This document shows positions 13,575 through 26,693 of a DNA stretch of 64,000 nt, piece by piece (within the stretch, counting starts at the first letter, position 1; the number at the start of each line of letters is the position of its first letter). Under the pieces are notes generated by a model, which worked only from the letters and a program-made list of their open reading frames with translations, was not told the DNA's origin and searched no databases. The position numbers and the translations under genes were made by a program. The stretch lies in assembly GCF_910589235.1 (NCBI RefSeq), contig NC_060955.1, positions 24,364,172 through 24,428,171 on the forward strand. Reading direction: 5' to 3'. The stretch is from Vespa crabro (Eukaryota; Arthropoda; Insecta; Hymenoptera; Vespidae).

Positions 13575-14618
13575 TTTTGCGTTTACCTACAAGGATCGCG
13601 TAGTGATACGCGCTAATGGCAGACCGATGTCTGTCCATCCAACAGGTACAATGCGTCGAAGGACCAATACTTTTTCTTTTCTTTCTTTTGTTTTTTCTGT
13701 AATTTTTTTTCACGATATCTTCGAGTTAATATCAGTGATTGATATTAAAAGAAGGGCTCGTTGTTAGTTCCAACGGGCGACGCACGAGGAAGAGCTTCGT
13801 TATACAAATTCTCTCGTTGTTACGAGAACGATCGAAAAGAGTATTAACCGGCCGCGTACGATGAAGTTTCCATTTATCTTTCTTTTTCTTGGATAACAAC
13901 AAACGGCTTGCTTTTTCGCTCTCTTTTTTTCTTCTTTTCAACCAAAAGGAGATCGCTAGTGTTTATAAAATTGGCGCAGTAAATTATACACTAACTACCT
14001 ATACACATTTTCAACATCGATCGATACATTCTCTACCGAAAGGAATGGTTTGTGTATGAGTGCGCGCGCATGTCTGTCTACTGTCTGTCTCTCTCTGCGT
14101 GTGATGTACATACATATCAGCGATTAGACTTTCATTGAAATTCCTTTACATCTCTTGTAAGCTTCTTGTCTAATACTCAGCTTTCTTAGAAATAACCAGG
14201 AGATATAACCAGGAAAAAGTAGATTAAAATAAAAAAGGAAGAAGAGAAGAGAAGAGAAGAGAAGGAGAAAAAATGATCCTATCTGCGACAACAGATACAT
14301 AGCGGTATGACCATTTTCAAACAAATTCGACCTTCGACGCATCCTTCCATGTTATGTACAAATCAATGACACCGAACGTAACCATTGCGTACGCCAAAGA
14401 AACGATGAACGAGAAGAAAAATAGACAAAAAAAGGATCAAAGTATAATAAGCGTTAGACGTACAAATGTTATAATATAAGCCGCGATACTTTTCAAGTAC
14501 CGTGTTGGCTCATATGCAGCATGCACGCGCAATACTGTATGGAGTGGTGTATCTGGCACCAGGAATGTATTATAATACATAAAAAAAAAAGCGTCAAGAC
14601 GATATGAGCTGGTTGCCG

Positions 14619-17600
14619 TCAAACAGTGATGCAAGAAATTAACTGCTGACAAAGCTGGCTATATTGTACTTGGTCCCCGCTAATTCTTCGCATTTTGATC
14701 CCCTTTACTTCTCTCTCTTCGGATTCGCAGACTCTAAGTTCGATTTGAACACCACCGGGATATTCTAAACTCAATCCACCACCTTCGACCTCCTCTCTCG
14801 AAAAGATAAAACCTTTTGGCGGAGCTCTAGCGTCTATGATCTCTTTAACACGGCCCAATATGGCTTCGGAATTTAATCTACTCGATTCGTCCGAAAGAGT
14901 GACCTCTACTTCGGCGGGTATTGCTGTATTGTGTGGCCTACCGATACCACGCGTTATACTAGGTCTCGAGGGATCGCACGGTTCTGAAATGATAAAACTC
15001 GGCAGAGTGCTATAATGCGGCAATGCGTCTTCGAGCGAATCTGGCGATGGAGACGGAGACGGTGAACAATTGATCAATGTCACTTGCCCTCCAAGAACGT
15101 CTGTCACTGAAATTTGTGGCGGTACCTATAACAGAGGTTTCGAACACTGCTTCGCAGGGCGCACACAACTTTTTGGTTTTTCTTTTCTTTTTTTTTCTTT
15201 TCTTTTTTTTTCTTTTCTTTTTTTTTTTTTTTTTGTTTCTTTTTCTTTTTCGTTTCTTTCTTCTCCCGCTACAAACTTTCTTTAGCGGGCGCGCATCCAC
15301 GCATACGCGCACGTGAGTATGCATGCATGTACGTAGAATTTACGTATCTCTTTTACTTAAGCATTCTAATCCCCAGAGAGACATTTGATCAATCGATCTA
15401 AACCAAACAGTTATCTTCTTATATATCGATAGAATCATGCTATGGATTTGTTTGATTATTTCCAAGCTACTTACTCGTGGTATTTCTACAGGATGCTCTT
15501 CTTGAATCATATCCAAAGCAGGACTATTGCTAGGCGAATAACTGACAGGCGTTGTAGCCGGTGATCTATGATGTCTTAAGGGACTTAAATCTAATGGCGT
15601 GGCCGGTGATTGCGCAGGAGTACCGTGCACTATACTACCTTGTACGGGTGCAGTCGTCAAACCGCTCAAACCTATGAAATATATCATTATATTTCATAAA
15701 AATATCAATGATAGGTTGCAAACGTTAAATATAAAGAGCATACCTTGCGTAATGGCTGCTACGCCTCTTTCGTGAACCGGAGACCCTGGTATACTAGCCG
15801 GACTGTGCGAAGGTGACGCTAACCTCTGCAACTGTTGGTACTCTTGTTGAAGCGCTTGTATACCAGGACCCGGAGGACCTGATCCTTCCGAGGCACGACG
15901 GACCGGCGAGTATCTCTCCGTTGCGACGTGACTGCTTGGCTCTTTATACGAATCTCTACTTCCTATCAAAATATATGGGCCAAAATTTATCTAAACGATC
16001 TTATAGAGTTACACATAAAAAGATAATAATACCACATGTATGTATGTCAATGTGAAAGAACGACAAAAGGCAAGTGACTTTTTCCTTATAAACAAGTGTG
16101 CGCGCGCGCGCGCGTGTCATTAAAACATAGAGCCTTAGTTATACAACATGTCCACTGTTGACTGCAACTACAGAAAGAAAACATAAAAATCCAAAAATAA
16201 AACAAAAGTGCAAAAATTACCAGCACTAGCGTGATACAACGAAGTTTTCCTGTGGTGTGGAAGCGTCGGGCCTCTAAGATGACTCGGTAATAATCGTGAC
16301 GGCAGGTAAGCTCTGTTCATCCTAGCTTCCACCTCCATAACCAGTTCCGGATTTATAACTACATGCATATTACCAACCAACGAGATGTGGCCGTGCAGTT
16401 GACACAATAAAAACAAACCATGCAAAATTAAAAAGAAATCAAATGAAATCAAATTGTCATAAATACTAAATTAAGAGAATTAAAAAGAGAAAAAAAAAGA
16501 AAAGAAAAGAAAAGGCCCCTTAAAATTAATCGATATATACATATACATATACATGTAGATATATAAAAAAGACGTGATATAGGTAGGGGGCGGGAAAAGA
16601 AAAAGAGAAAAAGAAAAAACCAGCAACTGGAAGGAAGCTCCAAGTATAAAGAACTTTCTCGTAATTTCTCGTATGTTAAAAGCTCTTGGACTGTCAACTA
16701 ATAATTTCCACGCATTATGCACGTGTAACGTACATAGAAGGTATGCGCTTGAATAGCTTACTCGAGATACATAAATAGGTATTACTGTGGAACAATTGTT
16801 CTTACAATTGTATTATATTACAATCGTTGCATAAATCATGTGTACGTGTCAGGAGGCAAGTCTCCGTCCATAAATAATAATTGTTCGATAGGTCGTCGTA
16901 GATTCGTCAGTATACACATATGCGTATCTGATAAGGATAATTCAATAAAAAGTATCCATAATACTTTCATATCATGTATGTGCGTGCGCGTTCGTGCATT
17001 TTTTATACACCGTGCTACTATATAATGCGCCACGCGGCGCAAATACACAAATACAAATAATATTAATTATTTCTACCTGGTCTTTGCATGACGGCAGTTA
17101 ACCCACTTCGTCGTCTTCTATCGCTCGTACCAGTTCCGCTTGCATTACCACCGGTCCCATTACCATCTCCGTTTCCAGTACCACCGACGGTAACCGTCGA
17201 CGTTTGCGCACATTGTACCAATGACGGGCTCCCAGGTTGTAACTATGAAAAGATATTTAAGATAAAAATTTAATAATCCCTAGGAAGGCGCATAAGCGAG
17301 ACATAAGCTGTAGCAAAAGATGTAGCAAGAAGAAATGTATTTCTCCATTTATTTCTAACATGGCCGCAACATCTTTTCAAATATAACACTTTCTCTTACA
17401 GGCTGCAAGTGTTCACGGCTACCAGGTTGACTCCATCCACCGTTCTCACCGGCGCTGCCGCCTCCCCCACCGCCCCCGCCGCCGGCGCTGCCGCTGCCGC
17501 TGCCGCCGCTAGTACCACTACCGTGCTGTTGATAAAAAACATGGAGATTGGCCCCTCCGTCGGAGGCTCTTCGTCCAAAGCTTCCTGCTATATAGGAGTA

Positions 17601-19545
17601 ATGTAAAATAATTACACGTTATAAAATATTACTTGTATCAATAATTGATAGATAATAGAAATTCACTTACTGGCGCCCATTACGGGTGGTGGCTTTAATA
17701 AATGTTGATCCTTGATTTGAAAATTCTGAGGTGGTTGGTGTTGAACCAGCGGTAGATTCAATGGTAAATTTGTATGCGGCAAAACTTGGGGGTCGTTATT
17801 GAATTGTAATATTGGAAGGGGCCGCAACGTATGATATCCCGGAGTATGATTATATGCGTACGGATATGACGTTGGTGGCTGATGCGTCGTGTCACCGGGT
17901 CCTACTGTGTGCCTTCGGGTCGCATGATATGGCGTATCGGGTGATAATTGAAGACCGCTTCTCTCTTCGCTTTCTGCCTCTGCTTCACCGAACTATTATA
18001 GGGAAAAAGTACCAATCGAAAAGATTATTGTTTGATTGATTCGTTATCTTTAAGGATTGATTGGTGAAGAGAAAGAAAAGAGAAAAAAAGAGAAAAAAAG
18101 AAAAAAAGAAATATTAAGATAACCGTCCCAAAGATCGAGAATTTGGATGCGATCGATAAAGGCTACCTTTAGGTAAAAGCTACCTTTTCCAATTGATGCG
18201 CGCCATCGGGCATATAATCCCCTGGAATATTTTGTATGGTAGGTAAGGCAGACATCGTCGGTTCCAATCGATCGACTAATAAATTATATATCGCTGAGAC
18301 ATGATCGAACGCATTTCCTTGAATCGCTTTTAACAATGTGTCAGCACTAAGCCCAGGTAATCTAAGCATATTTTCTATAACTAATTGATTCAATTGGAGT
18401 GGAACGGCCGTTTCAGGAGTGCACCTGAAATAGAGGTTCAAGAGATATGAGATTTCTTTAAATTTGTAACATTCTCAAATATATCGAGATCCCTGTATAC
18501 CCTCCGGGTTCCGGTTCCGTTAAACCATCGCCACCCATCCAAGAGTGAGCTAAAATTTGGGAAATGCTCAAACGTCTTTCCGGTTCTACCACCAGCATAT
18601 GCCTAATTAATTTTTCGCAATCTGCAATAAAGATAAAATTTAATAGCTCGCTTTGCGTTAATTATATAATCTTTCTAATGATCGATTTAACGCGGCTACA
18701 AGGTAAATACCTGCTGACATGAAAAAGGGAATTCTGAATTTTCCTGAGATAACGACGGAGCGTAATAATTGCATCGTAGGACCGTCGAATGGTAATGCAC
18801 CGCACACTAACACATACAGGACAACGCCGAGGCTCTAAACGAAAGCATATATCGTAGTTTATATTACGAAAATGTATTAATAATATTGATCATTTCTTTC
18901 CCAAACGGTTTTACGGGTAAAACAACCGTACCCATACGTCGGCACGCGGCCCGTCGTAATGTTTTCCCTCGAAAATTTCTGGGGCCGCGTAAGGGGGCGA
19001 TCCACACCAAGTGTTCAACGGTACACCCGGAGTATATTCATTGCTGAATCCAAAATCGGCGAGTTTAATATTATTGTCTGCATCAAGTAACAAATTCTCA
19101 GCCTGAAATAGGTAAAATTACAGATTACCGACGGAGCACTGCCCAAGCTAACTTTCTCACTTGGACAAGATGTGTGTGTGTGTGTGTGATATGAAAGAAG
19201 ACATATACCAACCTTAAGATCTCGATGTACCACTCTTTGTTGGTGTAGATAACGGACAGCAAGAACAATTTGACGAAATATTCTTCTGGCTTCTGGCTCC
19301 GGCATTCTTCCATTCCTTACGAGATGATCAAATATTTCACCTCCCGGAGCATATTCCGTTACTAAATATATCATCTTTTCCGTTTCCATCACTTGGTATA
19401 GTCTGATAATATGCGGATGCCTCAACCTCTTCATTATGTGTACCTCCCGGAATATTTTTGCCAAGTTCTCCTCGTTCAATTTCGTTTTATCTATTATTTT
19501 TATAGCCACCTATAACAGACCGTCGAAAGTTAGAAATATTCTGAT

Positions 19546-19606
<61 letters not shown>

Positions 19607-20278
19607 GTATATATATATGTATATATATATGTTAACGAGGTATATATATATTGAGGAAAGCGGACAATTAAATAAAAAGGTATTACTCAAGTCGAGCAGA
19701 CGCATTGGATCGTACGCATCTTTATCTGGAAGCATGTGTTTTAACTGTACCTTGACGATCCTTAAGACGATTATGATCCTATGCTAAATGTGATGCGTAG
19801 GAATAAAAACTAATGCACCAATGAACGCATACAGTTATTAAATACTATGAAAAAAGACAAAAACATTTTTCTACGTTGTGATTATGAAACAATTAGCGAA
19901 CGGTCGAATAGATGGCGGAAATAATTAATAAGAGATAAATAAATTATTTCATCCGATGGCTATTATACTAGAATATGCGTATTAGATGGATGTTATAAAA
20001 TGCTTGGTACAAAGTAGCTTATATCACATGGATGCTATGAAATATATCGAATAAATATAACTGTCGAGTTGAAAAGACTATTATCAAGATATCCGGATAG
20101 AATTTTTTACAACTTTTGTCAATCTTGGTACATCAAGATATTCATTATCTCCTATCGTCAATTTATATCGTAATTACGGATAGATATAGTGTGATTGATA
20201 TATTTTTGTTTTCTTTTTTCTCTTTCTTCGTGAAAAAGTGTTAAAACGATATATATGTATGTATGTGTACACACATAT

Positions 20279-20324
<46 letters not shown>

Positions 20325-20750
20325 GTTATTACTTGTTATGAGTTTGAAAAATTTACAGGAAAAACATATCTCTGTCGATGTGGTAGGGATGGTTAGTGGT
20401 AACACTCGAAAAAGAACTTTTTGGTACGACCAAAGTGAATCGTTTCGAGCAAGGCGATAGCGTATTCTCGAGCACGACACCGTTAATATTATCGTAAACT
20501 CGACGATAATTCATGCGTACAGTGTGTGTTATTCAAGCATATAACGACAAAACGATAGTTTCCGTGCACCTAAGGAGTTCTTAATTGACGTTTTTACCTT
20601 GGATTTTGTTACAACGTGGGTTGCCATTTTGACAACGGCAAAATTACCCTTGCCGATTGTTTTCTCCAATTCGTAATAACCAACGCGAATAAGTTTGTTG
20701 ACAGAAAATTGTTGCGAAACCTCATTGTGCGACGTCGTCGCGGATGCCAT
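14619..20750 (-). CDS. Sik3: Salt-inducible kinase, SIK3 type
   Basis: AMPK-related serine/threonine kinase activated by LKB1; in animals it phosphorylates CRTC and class IIa HDAC regulators and controls energy and lipid metabolism. Exons, 5' to 3' on the minus strand: 20750-20598, 19509-19213, 19102-18932, 18834-18711, 18621-18501, 18424-18184, 17992-17671, 17587-17400, 17242-17077, 16358-16221, 15962-15744, 15671-15475, 15125-14619. All phases join, giving 947 aa. Residues: glycine loop GKGNFAVV (33-40), VAIK lysine 55, HRDLK (146-150), DFG (166-168), LKB1-site Thr181 in TWCGSPPYAAPE, then a UBA-like segment (~295-340). Basic phosphosites for PKA/14-3-3 are RRHTVG (Thr398), GRRASDG (Ser485) and RRASEG (Ser665). 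A Gly/Ser tract follows Ser485. The C-terminal 60 residues (IKMRRISGD...QLCQQLISCITV) look like a conserved KA1-like tail. SIK3 is favoured over SIK2 by the kinase-domain details (KIFREV, GGEIFDHLV) and GRRASDGGAN. Head-to-head with morgue. Confidence 0.96.
16096..16118. repeat. (GC)n alternating run in a SIK3 intron
   Basis: GTGTGCGCGC...GCGTGTC, an alternating purine-pyrimidine run of about 22 bp, between SIK3 exons 10 and 11. It is Z-DNA-prone. Confidence 0.85.
19545..19640. repeat. (CT)n-(TA)n compound microsatellite in SIK3 intron 1
   Basis: CT units followed directly by a long TA/TG-interrupted array, close to the acceptor of SIK3 exon 2. Another TA array lies at 20278-20320 in the same intron. 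Confidence 0.93.
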
Positions 20751-21361
20751 TTTTTAATCACTTGTCTCGCTTAACTCGTTGCCAATCACTTACTGATTAG
20801 TACGGCTATATTCCTGATGGGGGCACCTGCGATCGACGATTGCGTTGCCATCTGACGAGAACTTGATAAGAACTTGAAATAAACCAAAGGAATAAGCCGC
20901 TCTTACAATAGACTTTTGCAACAAGTCACCTTTACAACGATCATATTTTCACTTATTTTATATCTCATTGGCAAATAATTTGAACTAGGGACAAACTTGG
21001 CGAAGAAATTCGCAATCGTCAACGAATTATTTTTATCATTAATATTGTTATGTATCGGCCGTTAAACCGCGCATACCACAGATGCAGTTTTATGGAAACG
21101 TCTCTCGTAACATGAAATTTGTTACACGAGGTCGCTGACAGCTCTCGGAAACGGCTGCAGGATGGTAGCCATATTGGTTCATAGGAAACAGACTGTAAGT
21201 CATAAAGGAGGGTTATAGAGTTTGTAACCGATAACAAATAGGTGCAGCTTCTTTATAAAGTTAGAGAAAATTAACGAGAGGGAAGGGGGATCTATCTCGG
21301 AACTCAGGATCTCGACTGGCGTTCCTAGAGGATTATTATTATACGTGTGACTACGATCAAG
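20751..21361. promoter_or_regulatory. Shared SIK3-morgue divergent promoter region
   Basis: The two start codons are 611 bp apart on opposite strands, so both 5'UTRs and core promoters must lie here unless upstream exons exist inside the genes. The stretch is free of microsatellites, unlike nearly all other non-coding DNA in the window. No TATA box stands out. Transcription start sites are unknown. Confidence 0.6.
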
Positions 21362-21749
21362 ATGGCCGGTGAGAAGCTCGTCCCTTGTCCAGAATTTCAA
21401 TTCTCGGTAAATTAAGTACACCTTCGACTCATCGTGCTTTTCGACGGAAAATCTTTTATAACATTTATTACTTTTTAGACGCAATTGCATTATCTTTTGA
21501 TTAGAAGAGACCGCAAAATTAAGTCACGTAGAGGATATAAATATTAGTTTGCAAATAAACCTTTCCAATGTTATAACCATCCCTGATAAACGATTTGGCT
21601 TTTAGACAACAGCTTGTTATATCTGCAATGGGTACTATGGCCCATGCTTCGAAGAGCCTGTTTGCGCGACCTGTCACGCATTTTTGTTTCCCAATGATAT
21701 TGGATTATTTCAAGTTCCGATATTTAGCGAGGTAAATAAATAAATAAAC

Positions 21750-21799
<50 letters not shown>

Positions 21800-23208
21800 T
21801 TCATGAATCATTCGACCTGACTCTTATTTAAAGAAATTTGCGATCGTTGGCGAGTGGGGAGTGTGTGTGTGTGTGGGGGGGGGGGGGAGGGCGGAGAAAA
21901 GAATTGGATCTTGATTGGAAATCTATTATAGAAAACTGACGATGAAGATTCTGGAAACGACGAACCGACAGATCTTTATTACAATCACGAACGAAGAACG
22001 AGCCAGCAACAACAAAATTCTCCGCAAAATGTGAATTTCAATGTGTTCAATAATCAGAATCCACCTGTCAATACATGCGCGAGCGTTGAATCATTTAGAA
22101 TCAATTATGAAAGGAATTTGGAAAGGTTGCAAGAATATCAACGCCGTCAGGATAACTGTATGCAGTACGAACATGAAGTTGGGGAACCTTCTAGGCCTTA
22201 TAACTTGTCATATAGATTGGATATGTTGACGAATCATAAGCATATAGAGCACGAGCCTATCAACGTGCCCGGTCTTGTAGAGAGCCTACCACCTGAGGTT
22301 CTTTTGGCCGTTTTCTCACATCTAGACGACGTAAGCCTTTGGTCGGCCGCAAATGTTTGTCGCAGATGGTGCGGCCTATTATCGACCCACGTAACGGCTC
22401 AACAATGGCAACAACACGTGAAAATGCGTTGGCCGTTATATAGACCCATTGGATTGGTTAAAAATTGGTACAAAGTGTACGATCAGCTTGCTTCTTCTGC
22501 CCCCTGTAGAACGTGTTTAGCTCAAACGTCGTTACGAACGAGAGCTCCGAGAATGGAGGAATATTATTGGAGGCGAAATAGATTACTAAGCGAACTGAAA
22601 AGTTTAAGAATGGATCCTCCGGAGGGTATAGAAGCTACGCCTTTGGATCAAATGTGCTGTCATTGGCAGGCTACGATTACCGGACCCGTGGGTAGTCCTT
22701 ACGAGGGTGGATTGTTTTATTTATACTTACAAGTACCATACAGGTGCATAGAAAAAGAGATTATGATATCAAATTTCTTCTTTTTCCAATGATGCAAAAT
22801 GTACGTTAATAATTATTATTTTAGTTATCCAATGTGTCCACCTGTCGTAAGATTTCTCACAAAAATCTTACATCCGAATGTTTCAAGGCACGGAGACGTT
22901 GGTATAGACTCTATACATCACAATTGGTCTTTGGCTCTTACCATATCGAAGGTCCTCATTAGCGTGCAAAGTTTACTCACTGATCCATACTGTCAGGTAA
23001 ATCTTACACGTTCTTTCGTTTTCTCCTTCTCCCCTTCTTTTTCTATCAATTAAACAATTGTCTTTATTGAAACGCCTTGTGCCTGATATAGGTATGCATG
23101 GAGCCAGAATTAGGGGAAATGTATATGAACGACCGTGAAAGATTCGAAGAAGTAGCCAGGACGTGGACGTGGCGGTACGCGATGCACGACGTTATAACGC
23201 CACCTTAA
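21362..23208 (+). CDS. morgue: Morgue: zinc finger, F-box and E2-variant ubiquitination protein
   Basis: Member of the invertebrate Morgue family; Drosophila Morgue enhances Reaper/Grim-induced death and promotes loss of the inhibitor DIAP1. Exons: 21362-21406, 21606-21731, 21932-22743, 22825-22996, 23092-23208. Phases agree, giving 423 aa (Drosophila about 490). Order: N-terminal C-X2-C-X12-C-X2-C zinc-finger-like motif (Cys19, 22, 35, 38); an acidic/Gln-rich linker; F-box starting ESLPPEVLLAVFSHLDD (174-190) with CRRW following; then an E2 fold from about 285 to the end with the VRFLTKILHPN signature (336-346). The residue at the E2 active-site position is Gly354 (GDVGID) instead of Cys, so it cannot form a thioester. 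This is typical of the family. It probably acts in an SCF complex. The start was chosen because exon 1 is short but in frame and continuous with the zinc finger. Confidence 0.95.
21757..21888. repeat. (TA)n, (GT)n and poly-G runs in morgue intron 2
   Basis: TA array at about 21757-21790 and GTGTGTGT plus an 11-base G run at about 21860-21888, all within the intron between exons ending 21731 and starting 21932. Confidence 0.9.
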
Positions 23209-24421
23209 TGTATCAAAAAATAAGATATTATCAACGTTATCATTCGTAAAAAAGGTACGTAACGAAGTGCATTTGTAAAACGATCTGTGTTTTCGATTAA
23301 TCATATGTTACCGCCGAGTTATGTACATGAATTAAAAAGAAAAAAAAAGAAGAAGAAAAACGATACGACTATGTGTTGATGATTATACAAACTTTATATT
23401 TGGATCGAAGTAATGTAATAACAAAAGACGACAAACATTTTTCCAAACATTCAAGATTTATCCTTCAATATTTTATTTCGTTCTTTATCCGATCGATGGC
23501 GTTTTGTAACCATACACGTACTTTCTATGTATTTCCGCGTATTGTCGTTCTAATATATTTTCACTTATATTTTCAATTTCGACAAATTATCCGACTAATA
23601 AGTATTAAAAAGGAGTAGCGCATTAACTTTCTCAGTTTCTCAAATAACCTGAAAATTTACACTCGAGAAAATATTCTTCTCTAGACTGAATGGATTATCG
23701 ATCGAGACGTCGACGAAACGTGGTACTCTCAAGAGGACTCCCCACTTTACTCCGGTCAACCTGAAAAGAACAATTTCGATGGCATCTTTACGACTGACTA
23801 AAACCACGGAAAGAAAGTCGCGCAGCTGTTAGGTGGATCCTTCGTCGAAACAAAAGTTAAAGTTGAAAGCTGGAAGGATCGAAGCTACCTCTTACCCCTC
23901 CCTCTCCGATGTCTTTTCATTTTCCTAGTCGTAAACCAACAGCCGACGTTCCTGAGGTCGGTGGTGCGTTTCACGAGGAGATCCGACTGCAACGGCATAA
24001 TTAGTAGAGGATTCTTAGGGAATCTCTCTCTCTCTCTCTCTCTCTCTCTTGCTCTTTCACTAGCTAAACTCGAGCATCTTCCTCTTTCGGTAAAACGGAC
24101 GATAGTCTCGAGAAGGTCGAGCTGAGAGAGCTCTAGCCCGAGTCAAGGTGGGTGGTCCGCGCACGGAGCCTGCGGGCTCTCTCTCTCTCCCTCCCCCCTC
24201 CCCTCCCTCCCCCCCTCTCTCTCTCTCTCTCCTTACCTCGAATACCTTCTCCGTCGTACACACGGGGGTCCTCCTGCCGTTCTTGGCTACGTGTGTGGCC
24301 AACACCAGCATCCTTCTCTTTCTTGCTCCCTTTTCTTCTGCCTACCACCTATCTTCTTTCCTTCCTTTTCCGCCCTCTCCCTCATACACGCGCACGCTAC
24401 CTCGATCCTCTTCGGTGTGTG

Positions 24422-24455
<34 letters not shown>

Positions 24456-25345
24456 GCATGCGCGGAAGAGAGTCTACCTCTACCAAACGCACCAAGAGAG
24501 CAGCAATACCTTTCCTGTTTACGAAGGTCCATCGTCGCGTTGGAGGAGGGCAACGAAAAACGAACGAACGCCATGAATTCTACGATACGACGATACGGTT
24601 TTATCTCGTAAGCTCTCGAGAACTTGGAGACTTTCGAATCTACTCGTTTGTCTCACTCGCGACGCGACCCGTGAAAGAGGCCGGCCAAGTCACGATACTC
24701 TTTCTCTCTCACTCTCCCGGATTCGTTCTTGCGAATTTCCAAGTACCGTGTTGCTAGAAAAGAGACATTGTCATCGCAGATAATAACAGCGAATTTGCGG
24801 TAGAGAAAGAGAGGAGATAATGGAAATGTCGATTGGAAGGTAGCTCTAGGGCAAAAGAAAGGTATGTTGAAATCTTAGAAATTCCTGGACCATATTACTT
24901 CCACGCTAATTACTTCCACGTCTCGTAAATATCGTTTACTCTCGATAATTATAGCGCCGGCGGGCGAGGTTCGTGCAAAATATCCCCCTCGTAAATATCG
25001 GTCTTATTCTTAATTATAATCGCGAGAGCGCTCGTTAACAAGCCGAGCTTTAGCAACGATATTATACTTTATAGTCCGTTTGTTCGAGCAATTCGAAAAC
25101 TTCTTTAATCGCGGAGAGTAGCCGCTGCTGCGCTACCGAGAGGATCGTTTCGCGTTTGGGAAATACACCGAAGTACCGTGATGATGTGTTCAGGTAGAGC
25201 TTACACCGGCTATACGATATCCAAGTCTGTTAAAAGAAACCGACGTGTGTGGCCAAGTGGTCGAGAGCACCACGCTGGATCCGTATAGTTGGTCCACAAT
25301 AACAGCTGATGCTCAATAGAATGCCCCATAGCCCTTCGCCTCCGA

Positions 25346-25390
<45 letters not shown>

Positions 25391-26693
25391 ACTCACTCAC
25401 TCACTCTTCGCTACCTTTTCCTCCTTCCTCGGCATTAAGCACTGCTCTTCACACTCTCGCGTCTCTTATTTTCTTATACATCTACCTACTCATCCAAGGT
25501 GAGTGCTCTCTATTCGTATCCTACTTTCTTTCTACGTCGACCTATCAAGTTTTTTGATAATATTGCTGACCCCCCCCCCCTCTCTCTCTCTCTCTCTCCT
25601 CGGAATCTTAAAGGAGAGGAGAATTGTTTTGAAAATTTATATCCAAAGAATTGTTAGACGAGCATTGTTACGATTCTTCGTGGTCATCTCAGTTTACAAA
25701 ATGAGCTACGAGATCGTTAGATAATAATCGTCTTGGTCGTGCACCTGTCCGATATCGAGTGGCCCCTTGTGATCTTTTATTTTGTCCCTTCGCTAACTGA
25801 ACTGCCTGCCTGCCTGGCTGGCTGGCTGGCTGGCGGCTGGTTGGCCTTCTTCCTTACGAGCAACACATCGACACACGGTGGTAAGAAATATATTTATTAT
25901 TTAAATTAAATACTCTCGGTTGTCCATTGGTAGAAAAAAATGATGCGATAGTCGTAAAATAATTAAAAGTAACTACAATAGATAAAAATAATTTACAGTC
26001 GTTGTACCTTCGTTACATTCTCGTCGCCCGTTGTCTCGTCACAAGTCTTTTTGATAACGCGACCCGATATTTCGTTAGTTTTCATTTTTCAAGAGAGTCT
26101 TAGACAATGTAGCATCGAAAAAGTTGCTTTTTCTTATTTTCATTAATAACCAATATCGACATATCCAATGTTACCTTTAACGCGATTCTTTTTACGCAAT
26201 CACCCTAGATAATCCAAAAGTTCTCATTAACCTCTTTATCGTTCGCATTATGAAAGAAAGGAAGAAACGAAGAAGATGAGTATTTCCGCCGTTACGAATA
26301 GATAGTTCGAAACGCATATGTAGCTTGGTAACTCGCGCTTAATTTCGCACAATAAACGTACAATACATCGTATGATTCCTTCGATTCGGACGAATGTACG
26401 CTCGTCGTCTTATGTTATCAATTGACAAGGTCTTTAAAAGATAGTGAAAAAACGGTGGGATACATCGTCGATGAAAAAGTTTGGAGAGTTGGAATAATGA
26501 AAAGAAAAAAAATCAAATGGAAAAGTCTTTCGTACCCTTCAAAGGGGAAGAATAACCTTTGCGATTGCGATCAACGTTCGGTCGTGCTTCGTCATAAATT
26601 AAGAATAATAATAATAATAATACTTATAACGCAACAATATTAAAAACAAATATCCCTATCTGTTACTATATAATACATAATCAATGTACAACG
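23209..26693. other. Morgue 3'UTR and intergenic region to the GAS1-like gene
   Basis: No coding exon is recognised. Features are a possible ATTAAA poly(A) signal at 23331-23336, CT/C-rich low complexity at 24028-24050 and 24178-24230, (GT)n at 24415-24455, (CT)n and CACT units at 25348-25406, and GCCT/GGCT units at 25804-25835. The 201- and 142-codon frames around 24150-24757 come from the CT/GT repeats. Confidence 0.55.

Larger units (their letters stand above)
9708..14618. other. Elongase 3'UTR / intergenic region / SIK3 3'UTR
   Basis: No credible coding exon is seen. It holds the 3' ends of two convergent genes, several microsatellites (10083-10132 TA-rich, 10830-10918 AAT/TAG trinucleotides, 11144-11226 GT-rich, 12433-12495 GAC), T-rich tracts at 12258-12320, a (GA)n array at 13430-13464 and a G-rich tract at 13555-13574. 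The 165-codon open frame starting at 9758 is low-complexity read-through. Confidence 0.6.

Noticed and set aside
24148..24757. Overlapping 201- and 142-codon frames
   Set aside because: Built on CT, C-rich and GT microsatellites, with several frames open at once on both strands.
25225..25290. tRNA-like D-arm sequence (GTGGCCAAGTGGTCGAGAGC)
   Set aside because: No T-arm GTTCGA motif or acceptor-stem complement follows within 90 bases, so it is not a tRNA gene.
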